This document shows positions 1 through 7,457 of a stretch of 21,598 nt of DNA, one piece after another. The stretch is taken from the NCBI GenBank assembly GCA_964355005.1, contig CAYHBX010000008.1, positions 1-21,598 on the forward strand, read 5' to 3'. Below the pieces are notes generated by a model that did no database searches, had not been told where the DNA came from, and worked only from the letters and a program-made list of their open reading frames with translations. The stretch comes from JAUSKF01 sp964355005 (GTDB lineage: Bacteria; Patescibacteriota; Minisyncoccia; UBA6257; WO2-44-18). Each line of letters opens with the position of its first letter. The first letter of the stretch is position 1. The translations under genes and the position numbers were made by a program.

Positions 1-1
1 A

Positions 2-697
2 AAATACGCGCGGTATTATATTTTTTTGGCGCTTAGTGGAGTCGGCGGAGGAATGATCCTAGGGTTTCTCGGTTTACGCGCCACTACTGCCATCAGTTAC
101 GATCTGCTTTTCAATGCCAGCGGATTTTTTATCGTGATCCTGGGCAGCTGGTTATATGCCGACAAAGTAAGCCGGCTGGATAAATTTCTCCTCGCGGTCG
201 CTTTTTTAGGAATGGGTTTTGTCGTGATGAGTCACGGTTCTATTATAGAAGCGTTGCGCGGCGGTAGTTTGTTCGGTGACGCGCTGGTTATTCTTGGCGG
301 ACTGGGCTGGGCGCTTTACACGGTTGTCGGCGCGCGAAGCATCAAAAGAAATTCCGCGCGCGGCGCTCTAAATAATGTTTTCGGTTCGTTTATTTTTGCC
401 GCCATCGTGCTGGGAACGTACGTTTTTGTTTTTGAACCGGTAAATTTTCTAACTCTGAACGCGGGCGCCGTTACTTCCGCTATCGTTTTAGGAATTTTTG
501 CCACCGCCATTCTTTTCGTGCTTTGGTTCCGGTTCGCGGAAACAGCGGATGGCACGGCGACCGCGCTGGTCGCGCTTTCGGAAAATATCGGTGGAGTGAT
601 CTTCCCGATCTTATTTTTAGGTGAAGCTTTGACCTGGCTCGGGATGATCGGCGCGGTTCTGATAATCGCCCCGCTAGTCGTCCGGGAGTATCAATAA
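2..697 (+). CDS. EamA/DMT-family transporter, 5'-truncated by window edge
   Basis: The reading frame is open from base 2 to a TAA at 695-697, with no stop before the window edge, so the start lies outside. The 231 visible residues form about eight hydrophobic segments separated by short polar loops, as in the drug/metabolite transporter superfamily, whose full members have ten helices in two EamA repeats. The region around LGGLGWALYTVVGARSIKR starts the second repeat, and the C-terminal LFLGEALTWLGMIGAVLII is typical of the last two helices. It is probably an inner-membrane exporter or permease of unknown substrate. No terminator is visible; the next gene starts 74 bases later from its own promoter. 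Confidence 0.8.
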   Translation, partial: KYARYYIFLALSGVGGGMILGFLGLRATTAISYDLLFNASGFFIVILGSWLYADKVSRLDKFLLAVAFLGMGFVVMSHGSIIEALRGGSLFGDALVILGGLGWALYTVVGARSIKRNSARGALNNVFGSFIFAAIVLGTYVFVFEPVNFLTLNAGAVTSAIVLGIFATAILFVLWFRFAETADGTATALVALSENIGGVIFPILFLGEALTWLGMIGAVLIIAPLVVREYQ

Positions 698-715
698 GTC
701 TTATAAGACCTATTG

Positions 716-743
716 TTGAATTTCCCCAGCAATTTGCTATAAT
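716..743 (+). promoter_or_regulatory. Promoter of the 125-aa gene
   Basis: A consensus -10 box TATAAT lies at 738-743, preceded by TGC (735-737), so it is an extended -10. A weak -35 TTGAAT at 716-721 is 16 bases upstream. The predicted start near 750 leaves a leader of about 20 nt that carries the Shine-Dalgarno AGGAGG (761-766) before the ATG at 772. Confidence 0.6.
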
Positions 744-771
744 CCACTTCGGTACATTTAGGAGGCGTTCG

Positions 772-1149
772 ATGACGAAGGCGTTGAATGTTCTTGCGGC
801 GGTTGTGGTGATCACGATGGCGGTCCTGTTGGGTTTGGCATGGCTTGCTCCTCAGATGCTGTATGCTGATCCGCCCTCGGCCGTTCCGGCGATCGAAAAT
901 TCCGGAACAGGTAATTTGAAAGCGATGCCGGTGGAGAATAAGGAACTGATTCCGGTGGATCTGGGAAGCGGCGTTTACCGCGTTGATGTGGTAATTGCCG
1001 GCAACCCCGGTGCCTCCGAGAAATATGAGGCGGCCTACGTGAAGTTCTGTAAGGAGCACGCCGATTCCTGTGTGGAAGTTTCTCCGGCCCGCGAAAACGG
1101 TCACGGCGCGACTACCGCCTGGTTCTGGCGGGTAGTTGGAAAGAAGTAG
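772..1149 (+). CDS. Hypothetical membrane-anchored or secreted protein, 125 aa
   Basis: I do not recognise this family. The ATG at 772 follows AGGAGG (761-766) at 5-base spacing, which fixes the start. Residues 6-31 form one hydrophobic segment (ALNVLAAVVVITMAVLLGLA), a signal anchor or uncleaved signal peptide, followed by a soluble domain of about 90 residues. Two cysteines (in YVKFCKEH and DSCVEV) are close enough to form a disulfide, which would suit an extracytoplasmic domain. The gene is monocistronic, with its own promoter and a strong terminator. It belongs to the minority of genes here that use a leader and Shine-Dalgarno. Confidence 0.7.
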   Translation: MTKALNVLAAVVVITMAVLLGLAWLAPQMLYADPPSAVPAIENSGTGNLKAMPVENKELIPVDLGSGVYRVDVVIAGNPGASEKYEAAYVKFCKEHADSCVEVSPARENGHGATTAWFWRVVGKK

Positions 1150-1157
1150 CGTGAATG

Positions 1158-1187
1158 TCCCGCTCCTAACCGGAGCGGGATTTTTGT
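1158..1187 (+). terminator. Intrinsic terminator of the 125-aa gene
   Basis: TCCCGCTCC (1158-1166) pairs perfectly with GGAGCGGGA (1172-1180) over a 5-base loop TAACC, followed by TTTTTGTTT. The T-tract ends only about 10 bases before the -10 box of the next gene, so terminator and next promoter are packed together. Confidence 0.9.
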
Positions 1188-1194
1188 TTCAAAT

Positions 1195-1203
1195 TGCTAT
1201 AAT
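1195..1203 (+). promoter_or_regulatory. Extended -10 promoter, predicted leaderless start for the amidohydrolase
   Basis: TTGCTATAAT ends at 1203; TATAAT is 1198-1203 with TG at 1195-1196. Only six bases separate it from the GTG at 1210, so transcription should start at or very near the start codon. There is no Shine-Dalgarno. The region where a -35 would lie is the terminator stem of the previous gene. Confidence 0.65.
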
Positions 1204-1209
1204 TAAAAA

Positions 1210-2724
1210 GTGATTCTGATCAAAGGCGCGAAAATTTTGGACGGTTCCGGAAAGCGGCCGGTTTTTATCGCCGATGTTTTGTTAAAAGACAACAAAATAG
1301 CCGCTATCGGCAAGTTTCCCGCCAAAAAATCCCACCTCACCATTGAAGCGCTCGGTCTTTACTTGGCGCCCGGATTTATTGATGTAAACACCGACTCTGA
1401 CCATCATCTGACCCTTTTTACTAACCCGCTTCAGCAGGATTTTTTGCTGCAGGGTACGACCACTATCTTCGGCGGCTTGTGTGGGGCGTCGCTCGCGCCG
1501 CTCATCTCCGGGAGTCTGGACTCCATCAGGAAATGGACGGATACCAAGCAGATCAACATTGACTGGCAGACGGTAGGAGAATTTTTGAAAGTTTTGGGAA
1601 GGAGAAAATTGGGAGTGAATTTTGGAACGTTAGTCGGTCATTCAACGGTCCGGCGGGGGATAGTCGGCGAAGATTCCCGCGATCTGACGATTCCGGAACT
1701 GGAAGCCTTCAAAAAGATACTGAAAGAATCCCTGAAAGGTGGCGCTCTCGGACTTTCGACCGGACTTGGTTACGCTCACGCGCGGAGGGTGCCTTATTCC
1801 GAAATAAAAGAATTGGCCACGGTGGTGGCGGAAAGCGGCGGAGTCTATGCCACTCATTTGCGCGACGAGCGCGAGGGTTTGCTGGCGGCGACGGAGGAGG
1901 CGATCCAGATCGCGCGGGAAACGGGAGTGAAAACACTGATTAGCCACTTCCGGCCAATCACCGGATTTGAGAGCGAATATAAAAAATCTTTGGAGTTGAT
2001 CCATTCCGCGGCGGGGGAATTCAATATCCATTTTGATAATTATCCGTTCAGCGAGAGCATGACCCCGATCTACACTTTACTGCCGTCCTGGGCGCAAATC
2101 GGTAATTTGGAGATAATGCTCACTTATCTGAAAAATCCGGAAACCCGGGCCCGGTTGCTCAAAGACCTGGCGGGGATCGATGGCGGCGCGGTGCGGATAG
2201 CGCAGGCTATTGGGCAGGATTATCTGGTAGGCAGAACTTTGCGGGAATTTTCCGAGAACCAGGGATTACCGGTGGCGGAAGCATTGTTGAAATTGATGCA
2301 ACTGACCGGATTACGGGCGGTAGTGTTCCATAAAAATCTCAACGAAGACCTGCTCTTTCAATCTTTGGACCGCGAGCAGTCAATGGTGGCGTCCAATGGC
2401 GCTAGTCTTCCGGCGGATACCCGCACTCTCAAGCACGAACGGTTCTACCGAACCTTCCCGAAATTCCTGGAAACGGTTTTGCAAAGAAAAATGCTGGCAT
2501 TACCGCAGGCGATCGCTAAGATAACTTCTGTTCCCGCCCGGAAATTCGGACTGAAAAACCGTGGACTGGTAGAGGAAGGGAAGATCGCCGACCTGGTGAT
2601 GTTTTCCCAGCATCACGGGATTAATATTGAACACGTTTTTGTCGGCGGACAAATGGCGGTTAAGGATCGCAGGACACAGAATATCTTTGCCGGCGAAATT
2701 CTCAAAAACGGCCGGGCGTCATGA
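1210..2724 (+). CDS. D-aminoacylase-like amidohydrolase with altered active site
   Basis: A 504-aa protein of the amidohydrolase superfamily, closest in motif order to N-acyl-D-amino-acid deacylases. Visible landmarks: N-terminal beta region with GAKILDGSG (6-14), LAPGFIDV (52-59), the Cys motif GGLCGASLAP (88-97), GHSTVRRGIVG (143-153), ATHLRDE (214-220) with H216, LISHFRP (243-249) with H246, and the C-terminal ARKFGLKNRGLVEEGKIADL. The usual HxH after GFIDV is N60-T-D62 here, and the catalytic Asp of the SDG motif is Asn396 (ASNGA). C91, H216 and H246 remain. GTG start, probably leaderless. It overlaps ftsW by four bases (ATGA), so the two are translationally coupled; a role near D-amino acids or cell wall is inferred only from this context. 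It may be a divergent enzyme or a non-catalytic relative. Confidence 0.8.
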   Translation: MILIKGAKILDGSGKRPVFIADVLLKDNKIAAIGKFPAKKSHLTIEALGLYLAPGFIDVNTDSDHHLTLFTNPLQQDFLLQGTTTIFGGLCGASLAPLISGSLDSIRKWTDTKQINIDWQTVGEFLKVLGRRKLGVNFGTLVGHSTVRRGIVGEDSRDLTIPELEAFKKILKESLKGGALGLSTGLGYAHARRVPYSEIKELATVVAESGGVYATHLRDEREGLLAATEEAIQIARETGVKTLISHFRPITGFESEYKKSLELIHSAAGEFNIHFDNYPFSESMTPIYTLLPSWAQIGNLEIMLTYLKNPETRARLLKDLAGIDGGAVRIAQAIGQDYLVGRTLREFSENQGLPVAEALLKLMQLTGLRAVVFHKNLNEDLLFQSLDREQSMVASNGASLPADTRTLKHERFYRTFPKFLETVLQRKMLALPQAIAKITSVPARKFGLKNRGLVEEGKIADLVMFSQHHGINIEHVFVGGQMAVKDRRTQNIFAGEILKNGRAS

Positions 2725-3809
2725 GGTCTCACAAGCCCGATTATTTAATTCTATTCTGCCTGATATTTTTGGTTATTTTTGGCCTGCTCGCTCTGGCCAG
2801 CGCTTCCACAAATCTCGGTCAGGAAAAATTCGGCGACGGGCTTTATTATCTGAAGCATCAGATCATCAATGGTTTGCTGGTCGGCCTAGTGGGGTTCGCG
2901 TTGGCGTACAAAGTTTATTACCGCCGTTACCAAAAATTTGCTTTGATAATTTTTCTTGTCAGCATTGCCGCCGCTTTTCTGGTTTTCACGCCGCTTGGTA
3001 TAAACGCCGGCGGAGCGGACCGCTGGGTAAAGATCGGGCCGGTTACTTTCCAGCCCTCCGAGATATTGAAACTTACCGTTATTTTGTATTTTGCCGCCCT
3101 GCTGGCGGGCGAGGGAAACCGGAGTGAAAGTTTTTGGCGGGGCTTGTTGCCGTTCGGGATAGTGTTGGGTTCGGTCGCGGCGTTATTGCTGAAACAGCCG
3201 ACGACTACCACGGTGGTGATCATCGGCGCTTCGGCGATGGTGCTTTATTTCGTCAGTGGCGCCAAGTTGTCATATGTTTCCGGTATTTCCGCGGTTGGAG
3301 TGCTGGCGTTGGCGGTAGCGGTAGCGGTCACTCCTTATCGTTTCCAACGGGTATTGAATTTTCTCAACCCCGGCGCGAATCCTCTGACCGGCGGCTATCA
3401 TTTAAATCAAGCGCAAATTGCCATTGGCGCGGGTCAGTTGTTCGGCGTGGGTTATGGCAAGTCCACCACAAAAATAAATTTTCTGCCCGAGCCGATAGGT
3501 GATTCTATTTTTGCCGTTATCGCCGAGGAATTTGGTTTTGTCGGTTCAGTGATCCTGATCTCCGCTTTTTTAATATTTATTTTGCGGTCATTGTTGTTAG
3601 CGAGGCGAGTGAAGGATCGGTTCGGAAAATTTCTGTTGATCGGGTTCGGAGTCCTGATTAGTTTTCAGGTTTTTATCAATATCGGCGCGATCTCCGGTTT
3701 ATTGCCCCTGACCGGCGTGCCATTACCGTTCATCAGCTACGGCGGTACTTCGCTGGCGGTATTTATGACCATGAGTGGAATTATTTTGAATGTCAGCAAG
3801 CATTCATGA
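2721..3809 (+). CDS. ftsW: FtsW/RodA-family SEDS glycosyltransferase (peptidoglycan polymerase)
   Basis: A 362-aa multi-pass membrane protein of the SEDS family, which polymerises lipid II at the septum or lateral wall. The diagnostic segments are GADRWVKIGPVTFQPSE followed by LKLTVILYFAALLA, and the C-terminal LPLTGVPLPFISYGGTS, which contains the family signature PFISYGG. About ten hydrophobic segments are visible, close to the usual length. The ATG overlaps the TGA of the amidohydrolase (ATGA at 2721-2724), implying coupled translation. murG lies downstream after a 149-base repeat-rich gap, so the assignment to FtsW rather than RodA rests on the murG neighbourhood; RodA remains possible. 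Confidence 0.85.
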   Translation: MRSHKPDYLILFCLIFLVIFGLLALASASTNLGQEKFGDGLYYLKHQIINGLLVGLVGFALAYKVYYRRYQKFALIIFLVSIAAAFLVFTPLGINAGGADRWVKIGPVTFQPSEILKLTVILYFAALLAGEGNRSESFWRGLLPFGIVLGSVAALLLKQPTTTTVVIIGASAMVLYFVSGAKLSYVSGISAVGVLALAVAVAVTPYRFQRVLNFLNPGANPLTGGYHLNQAQIAIGAGQLFGVGYGKSTTKINFLPEPIGDSIFAVIAEEFGFVGSVILISAFLIFILRSLLLARRVKDRFGKFLLIGFGVLISFQVFINIGAISGLLPLTGVPLPFISYGGTSLAVFMTMSGIILNVSKHS

Positions 3810-3815
3810 CGTGCC

Positions 3816-3930
3816 CAAATCCTAAATCCTAATTTCTAAACTCTAAAAAAATAAAATTTCCGAATTTCCAAATTTTGGGATTTTGTGTTTTGGAATTGTT
3901 TAGGATTTAGGGTTTAGAATTTAGAGTTTG
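3816..3930 (+). repeat. AT-rich imperfect inverted repeat between ftsW and murG
   Basis: The left arm 3816-3847 and the right arm 3898-3930 are imperfect reverse complements (roughly three of four positions match), built from short CTAAATCC / GGATTTAG units. The arms enclose further AAATTTCC-type sequence. Similar AT-rich inverted elements lie at 9459-9545 and 17744-17816. No gene is visible in this 149-base gap. Confidence 0.7.
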
Positions 3931-3942
3931 ACTCAACAACTT

Positions 3943-3951
3943 TGTTATAAT
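3943..3951 (+). promoter_or_regulatory. Extended -10 promoter of murG, predicted leaderless
   Basis: TGTTATAAT occupies 3943-3951, with TATAAT at 3946-3951. The ATG at 3959 follows after seven bases, with no Shine-Dalgarno in between. Confidence 0.65.
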
Positions 3952-3958
3952 TTTATTG

Positions 3959-5122
3959 ATGTCCAAACTTAGAATATTGTTTACCGGCGGGGGGACGGGT
4001 GGGCACATTTATCCGATCGTAGCGGTAGCTCAACAACTAAACCTTTGGTGCGCTAAGAGCGGCCTCGTGCCCGACTTGCGGTATTTTGGCGCGCCCGGGG
4101 ATTACCGGGCCGCGTTAAAATCGGCCGGCATTAAGGTTTCTAGGATACTTTCCAGCAAATGGCGGAGGTATTTTTCTTTGCTTAACTTTTTGGACATCCT
4201 TAAGTTCGGATTGTCGGTCTTCCAGGCGCTTTGGAAGATCTATTGGTTCATGCCGGAGGTGGCATTTTCCAAAGGCGGTCCCGGTTCCCTGCCGGTAGTT
4301 CTCGTCTGCGCTTTTTATCGCATCCCGATAATTATTCACGAGTCTGACTCGGTGCCGGGTATGGCAAATAAACTGGGAGCAAAGTTCGCGAAAGCCGTGG
4401 AGCTGGCATTTTCTTCCGCGGCTAAACATTTTCCGAAAGTAAAAAATTTGAACGTCGTTGGCAACCCGTCCCGCTCGGAAATTTTAGTTGATATTTCTCC
4501 GGCCGACTTGGCCGCCGGAGCCTCGGCGCAGGAGGCAGCCAAGAGCGCGTTCGGTTTGGATTCGCGGCGGGCGCTTATTCTGGTGTTCGGCGGTTCGCAG
4601 GGCTCTAACCGGATGAACGACTTCATTATCGGCAACCTAGAAATACTGCTTTCTAAATTTCAGATTTTGCACATCGTCGGTAAGGAAAAATTCGCCGATT
4701 ATAAAAATCAGTTTGAATTCACCACGAAAAATTTTTCTCCGGTGCTATTGGGCGGTTATAAATATTTTGATTTTCTGGAAGACCGGATCGGTCAGGCGCT
4801 TAAAGCCGCTGACGTGGTGATGGCGCGGGGCGGTTCGGGGGCGATCTTTGATGTGGCGGCGGCCGGTAAGCCGGCAGTCATCATCCCTTTCCCAGAGGCG
4901 TCCGCCGATCACCAGAAAGAAAATGCCTATGAATATGCCGCCACCGGAGCGGCGGTAGTTATTGAACAGGAGAATCTTTTCTTGAGCATCTTTTTGAATG
5001 AAGTAGAAAAGATTTTAGGCACTTCGGATATTGCCTCTAAAATGTCCGCCGCCGCTCTCAACTTTGCCAAACCCGATTCTGCCGAGAAAATCTCCGTTGA
5101 TATTCTGGGGCTGATACACTAA
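3959..5122 (+). CDS. murG: MurG, lipid II-forming N-acetylglucosaminyltransferase
   Basis: A 387-aa protein that transfers GlcNAc from UDP-GlcNAc to lipid I on the inner face of the membrane, giving lipid II, the substrate of FtsW. Seen: the N-terminal glycine-rich loop FTGGGTGGHIYPI, the second loop ILVFGGSQGSNRMND, and the UDP-GlcNAc-binding region ARGGSGAIFDVAAAGKPAV followed by PFPEASADHQKENA. Length is slightly above the usual 355-370. I place the start at ATG 3959, not at the in-frame TTG three bases earlier, because the -10 box ends at 3951 and the conserved N-terminus begins right after this ATG. gltX follows after nine bases and is probably co-transcribed. Confidence 0.92.
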   Translation: MSKLRILFTGGGTGGHIYPIVAVAQQLNLWCAKSGLVPDLRYFGAPGDYRAALKSAGIKVSRILSSKWRRYFSLLNFLDILKFGLSVFQALWKIYWFMPEVAFSKGGPGSLPVVLVCAFYRIPIIIHESDSVPGMANKLGAKFAKAVELAFSSAAKHFPKVKNLNVVGNPSRSEILVDISPADLAAGASAQEAAKSAFGLDSRRALILVFGGSQGSNRMNDFIIGNLEILLSKFQILHIVGKEKFADYKNQFEFTTKNFSPVLLGGYKYFDFLEDRIGQALKAADVVMARGGSGAIFDVAAAGKPAVIIPFPEASADHQKENAYEYAATGAAVVIEQENLFLSIFLNEVEKILGTSDIASKMSAAALNFAKPDSAEKISVDILGLIH

Positions 5123-5131
5123 TTTGTTGAT

Positions 5132-6595
5132 ATGACGGCTAAGCCAAAAGAAAGCGTTCGTGTTCGTATCGCGCCTTCCCCGACGGGTTATATGCACATC
5201 GGGACGGTGCGCACTGCTCTGTTCAACTGGATATTCGCTAAACAGCATGGCGGTGATTTTATATTACGTATTGAAGATACCGACCTTGAGCGTTCTAAAA
5301 AGGAATATGAAGAGGATCTGATCGAAAATTTGAAATGGCTTGGGTTGACCTGGGATGAAGGTCCGGGGGAAACGAATAACGAATTACGAATAACGAATAA
5401 CGGTAAATACGGACCATACAGGCAAACGGAGAGGTTGGATCTTTACGAAAAGTATTTAAGCGGGCTTTTGGAGGAAGGAAAGGCTTATTATTGTTTTTGC
5501 TCTAAGGATCAGCTGGAAAATGAGAGGCAGGCAATGCTGGCACAAGGGTTTGCCCCAAAATACAGCGGCCGTTGCCGGACGATCAATCTAATGGAGGCGG
5601 AAGAGCGGGCGAAGAAAGGCGAGGAATCGGTGATTCGTCTGAAGGTCGCCGATCAAAAGATTTCTTTCAAAGACCTTATTCGTGATGACGTTTCCTTTGA
5701 GGCGGGCCTGATCGGGGACTTCGTGATCGCTAAAAATCCGCGCTCTCCATTATATAATTTCGCGGTGGTCGTGGATGACGCGGATATGAAGATCTCACAC
5801 GTTATCCGCGGAGAAGAGCATTTATCCAATACCCCGCGGCAGATACTCATCCAGGAGGCGTTGAACCTGAAACAGCCGTATTATGCCCACATTCCACTGA
5901 TCCTGAACGCTGACCGGAGCAAGATGTCCAAGCGAGCCGGCGATACCGCTATTAAGGATTATCGCGCGCAGGGATATCTGCCCGAAGCGATACTGAACTT
6001 TTTGGTTTTACTTGGCTGGCATCCCCAAAATGACAAGGAAATTTTTACTTTGGAAGAGCTGATCGCCGAGTTTGATCTGGGGCGTGTTCAAAAAGCCGGG
6101 GCGGTTTTTAATGTTGATAAACTGGACTGGATCAGCGCGCATTATTTGCGGGCGATGGATGATAAAAAGCTCGCGGAACTTTTGGATATTAAACCGACCG
6201 AGCAGAATCTGAAGATCGTGGGAATGACTAAGGAGCGAATGAAAAAGCTGACCGACTTCAAAGAGCTGGCCGGATTTTACGTGGAATTACCGGAATATTC
6301 TCCGGAGCTTTTGATCTGGAAGGATTCCCCGGTAGAAAAGATCGTCGCGAACCTGAAAGAATCTTCGCAGATTTTGTCCGCGGTGGTCAGTGACGATTTC
6401 TTGAAGGGTAAATTAGAAAAAGTGTTGATGCCAATCGCCGAAGCCAAAGGAAAAGGGGACGTGTTGTGGCCATTGCGCGTTGCCATATCCGGTTTAGAAA
6501 AATCCCCCGGTCCTTTTGAAATTATGGAAGTACTCGGCAAAAAAGAGACTTTGGCTAGAGTAGCCGCGGCTATTAAAATGATCAGCGCCCTCTAA
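5132..6595 (+). CDS. gltX: Glutamyl-tRNA synthetase with in-frame repeat insertion
   Basis: A 487-aa class I synthetase that charges tRNA-Glu (and, in organisms without GlnRS, often tRNA-Gln as well). Signature motifs: APSPTGYMHIGTVRTALF with the HIGH-type MHIG (21-24), and SKMSKR with K264-R268. The Rossmann core, stem-contact domain and C-terminal helical anticodon region are all present and of normal length. The oddity is at residues 80-91: between DEGPG and KYGPYRQTERL, where homologues have a short glycine-rich turn, the protein carries a stretch including NNELRITNNG, encoded by an AT-rich repeat (5371-5402). The ATG at 5132 follows murG by nine bases with no Shine-Dalgarno. The 3' end overlaps the convergent gene on the other strand by 14 bases. 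Confidence 0.95.
   Translation: MTAKPKESVRVRIAPSPTGYMHIGTVRTALFNWIFAKQHGGDFILRIEDTDLERSKKEYEEDLIENLKWLGLTWDEGPGETNNELRITNNGKYGPYRQTERLDLYEKYLSGLLEEGKAYYCFCSKDQLENERQAMLAQGFAPKYSGRCRTINLMEAEERAKKGEESVIRLKVADQKISFKDLIRDDVSFEAGLIGDFVIAKNPRSPLYNFAVVVDDADMKISHVIRGEEHLSNTPRQILIQEALNLKQPYYAHIPLILNADRSKMSKRAGDTAIKDYRAQGYLPEAILNFLVLLGWHPQNDKEIFTLEELIAEFDLGRVQKAGAVFNVDKLDWISAHYLRAMDDKKLAELLDIKPTEQNLKIVGMTKERMKKLTDFKELAGFYVELPEYSPELLIWKDSPVEKIVANLKESSQILSAVVSDDFLKGKLEKVLMPIAEAKGKGDVLWPLRVAISGLEKSPGPFEIMEVLGKKETLARVAAAIKMISAL
5371..5402 (+). repeat. AT-rich interspersed repeat inserted in frame in gltX
   Basis: This 32-base stretch is made of AACGAATAAC / GAATTACGAATAAC units. The 13-mer GAATAACGAATTA also occurs in intergenic DNA at 8721-8733 and, reversed, within 17795-17816. 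Inside gltX it keeps the frame open and encodes a polar loop. Confidence 0.75.
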
Positions 6596-7418
6596 GCGTT
6601 CTACTCACTTCTTTTTCTAGTTCTTCAAAGATGGCAATTTCTTTACGCGCTCCCTTTGGTATTCCTCCCATTAAGCCGTCCACAATCTTAACCAGGAGAG
6701 ACCGCCCAAACAACTCTTTCAAATTGGTTATTATTTTCGATACTATTTCCTTTTCAAGCTGAAGTTGGCGTACCGCATCCTCTATTTGTTCTAATTCACC
6801 GCTCCGGATTGTTTCTTGTAACTTTCTTATTTCACTAAGCCGGCGGCGGGTCGTGACAGCAATCGACGGCATAGCGTTAATCATTACCAGGTCGGCTTTA
6901 TAGTAGTATTCACCATCAAGAATTTGTTTGAATTTCTTCGGGCTTGAACTGGTCAGCCAAAATTCGGCTTTTTCTGGCGCGACCGGCTTCGTCACATAGC
7001 GGTCACCCTGAAGATCGCAGTAGGAACGCACATTTTTAGCCACAATATTGGTTAGCTCGCCCATATTGTATTGCTTTAGCTCATCCAGTAGCACTTTTTC
7101 TTCCGGCGTTGCCGTGCCATCAAGATAGCGTTTTGCGAGGTTCTCGGATTTTTCCAAAAGAGCTTTTTCGTAAGTTTCTTTCGACTGCTCTCGCAACTCA
7201 TCCCAAGCATCGGGGTCATAATAGTTCATCTCCAAGACCAACGTTTTTAATTCTTTAGGACGCTCTTTTCCGGCCGCTTCTTCCCCTGTCCTGTTCTTTG
7301 GTGATTGGTGTGAGGACTTTTCCAATTCTTTTTCCAGTCTTTCGAGGCCATCATGTTCAATATTTTCTTCGGCCGGTTTTTGTGTGGCTTCCAGACCGGC
7401 TTCCTTAAACTTTTCCAT
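6582..7418 (-). CDS. Hypothetical helical protein, 278 aa
   Basis: I do not recognise this family. The first 60 residues are highly charged and low in complexity (EKELEKSSHQSPKNRTGEE), probably disordered. Residues about 70-115 and 195-235 are rich in E, K, L and R with heptad-like spacing (RRLSEIRKLQETIRSGELEQ), suggesting coiled coils. The middle contains several aromatic residues (NYYDPDAWDEL, FWLTSSS, GEYYYKADLV). No signal peptide or membrane helix is seen, so it is likely cytoplasmic. The start ATG is six bases from a TACAAT -10 box shared in a 39-base divergent gap with the M23 peptidase gene. The 3' end overlaps gltX by 14 bases. Confidence 0.75.
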   Translation of the reverse strand: MEKFKEAGLEATQKPAEENIEHDGLERLEKELEKSSHQSPKNRTGEEAAGKERPKELKTLVLEMNYYDPDAWDELREQSKETYEKALLEKSENLAKRYLDGTATPEEKVLLDELKQYNMGELTNIVAKNVRSYCDLQGDRYVTKPVAPEKAEFWLTSSSPKKFKQILDGEYYYKADLVMINAMPSIAVTTRRRLSEIRKLQETIRSGELEQIEDAVRQLQLEKEIVSKIITNLKELFGRSLLVKIVDGLMGGIPKGARKEIAIFEELEKEVSRTLRGR

Positions 7419-7424
7419 AGCAAT

Positions 7425-7433
7425 ATTGTATCA
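7425..7433 (-). promoter_or_regulatory. Extended -10 promoter of the 278-aa gene, predicted leaderless
   Basis: On the minus strand the sequence reads TGATACAAT, then six bases, then ATG (start at 7418). The -10 TACAAT is 7430-7425. No Shine-Dalgarno. Confidence 0.55.
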
Positions 7434-7442
7434 CGAATTGTA

Positions 7443-7451
7443 TGCTGTAAT
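7443..7451 (+). promoter_or_regulatory. Extended -10 promoter of the M23 peptidase gene, predicted leaderless
   Basis: TGCTGTAAT spans 7443-7451 and is followed after six bases by the ATG at 7458. It sits 9 bases from the opposing -10 box, so the two divergent promoters nearly touch and their upstream elements must overlap. Confidence 0.5.
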
Positions 7452-7457
7452 TAGAGA

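Noticed and set aside
2627..3502. Plus-strand ORFs overlapping the amidohydrolase and ftsW in other frames
   Set aside because: Shadow frames of clearly conserved genes.
1210..3809. Recoding of TGA as glycine, as in some CPR lineages
   Set aside because: TGA is the natural stop of the amidohydrolase and ftsW, both ending at the expected family length.
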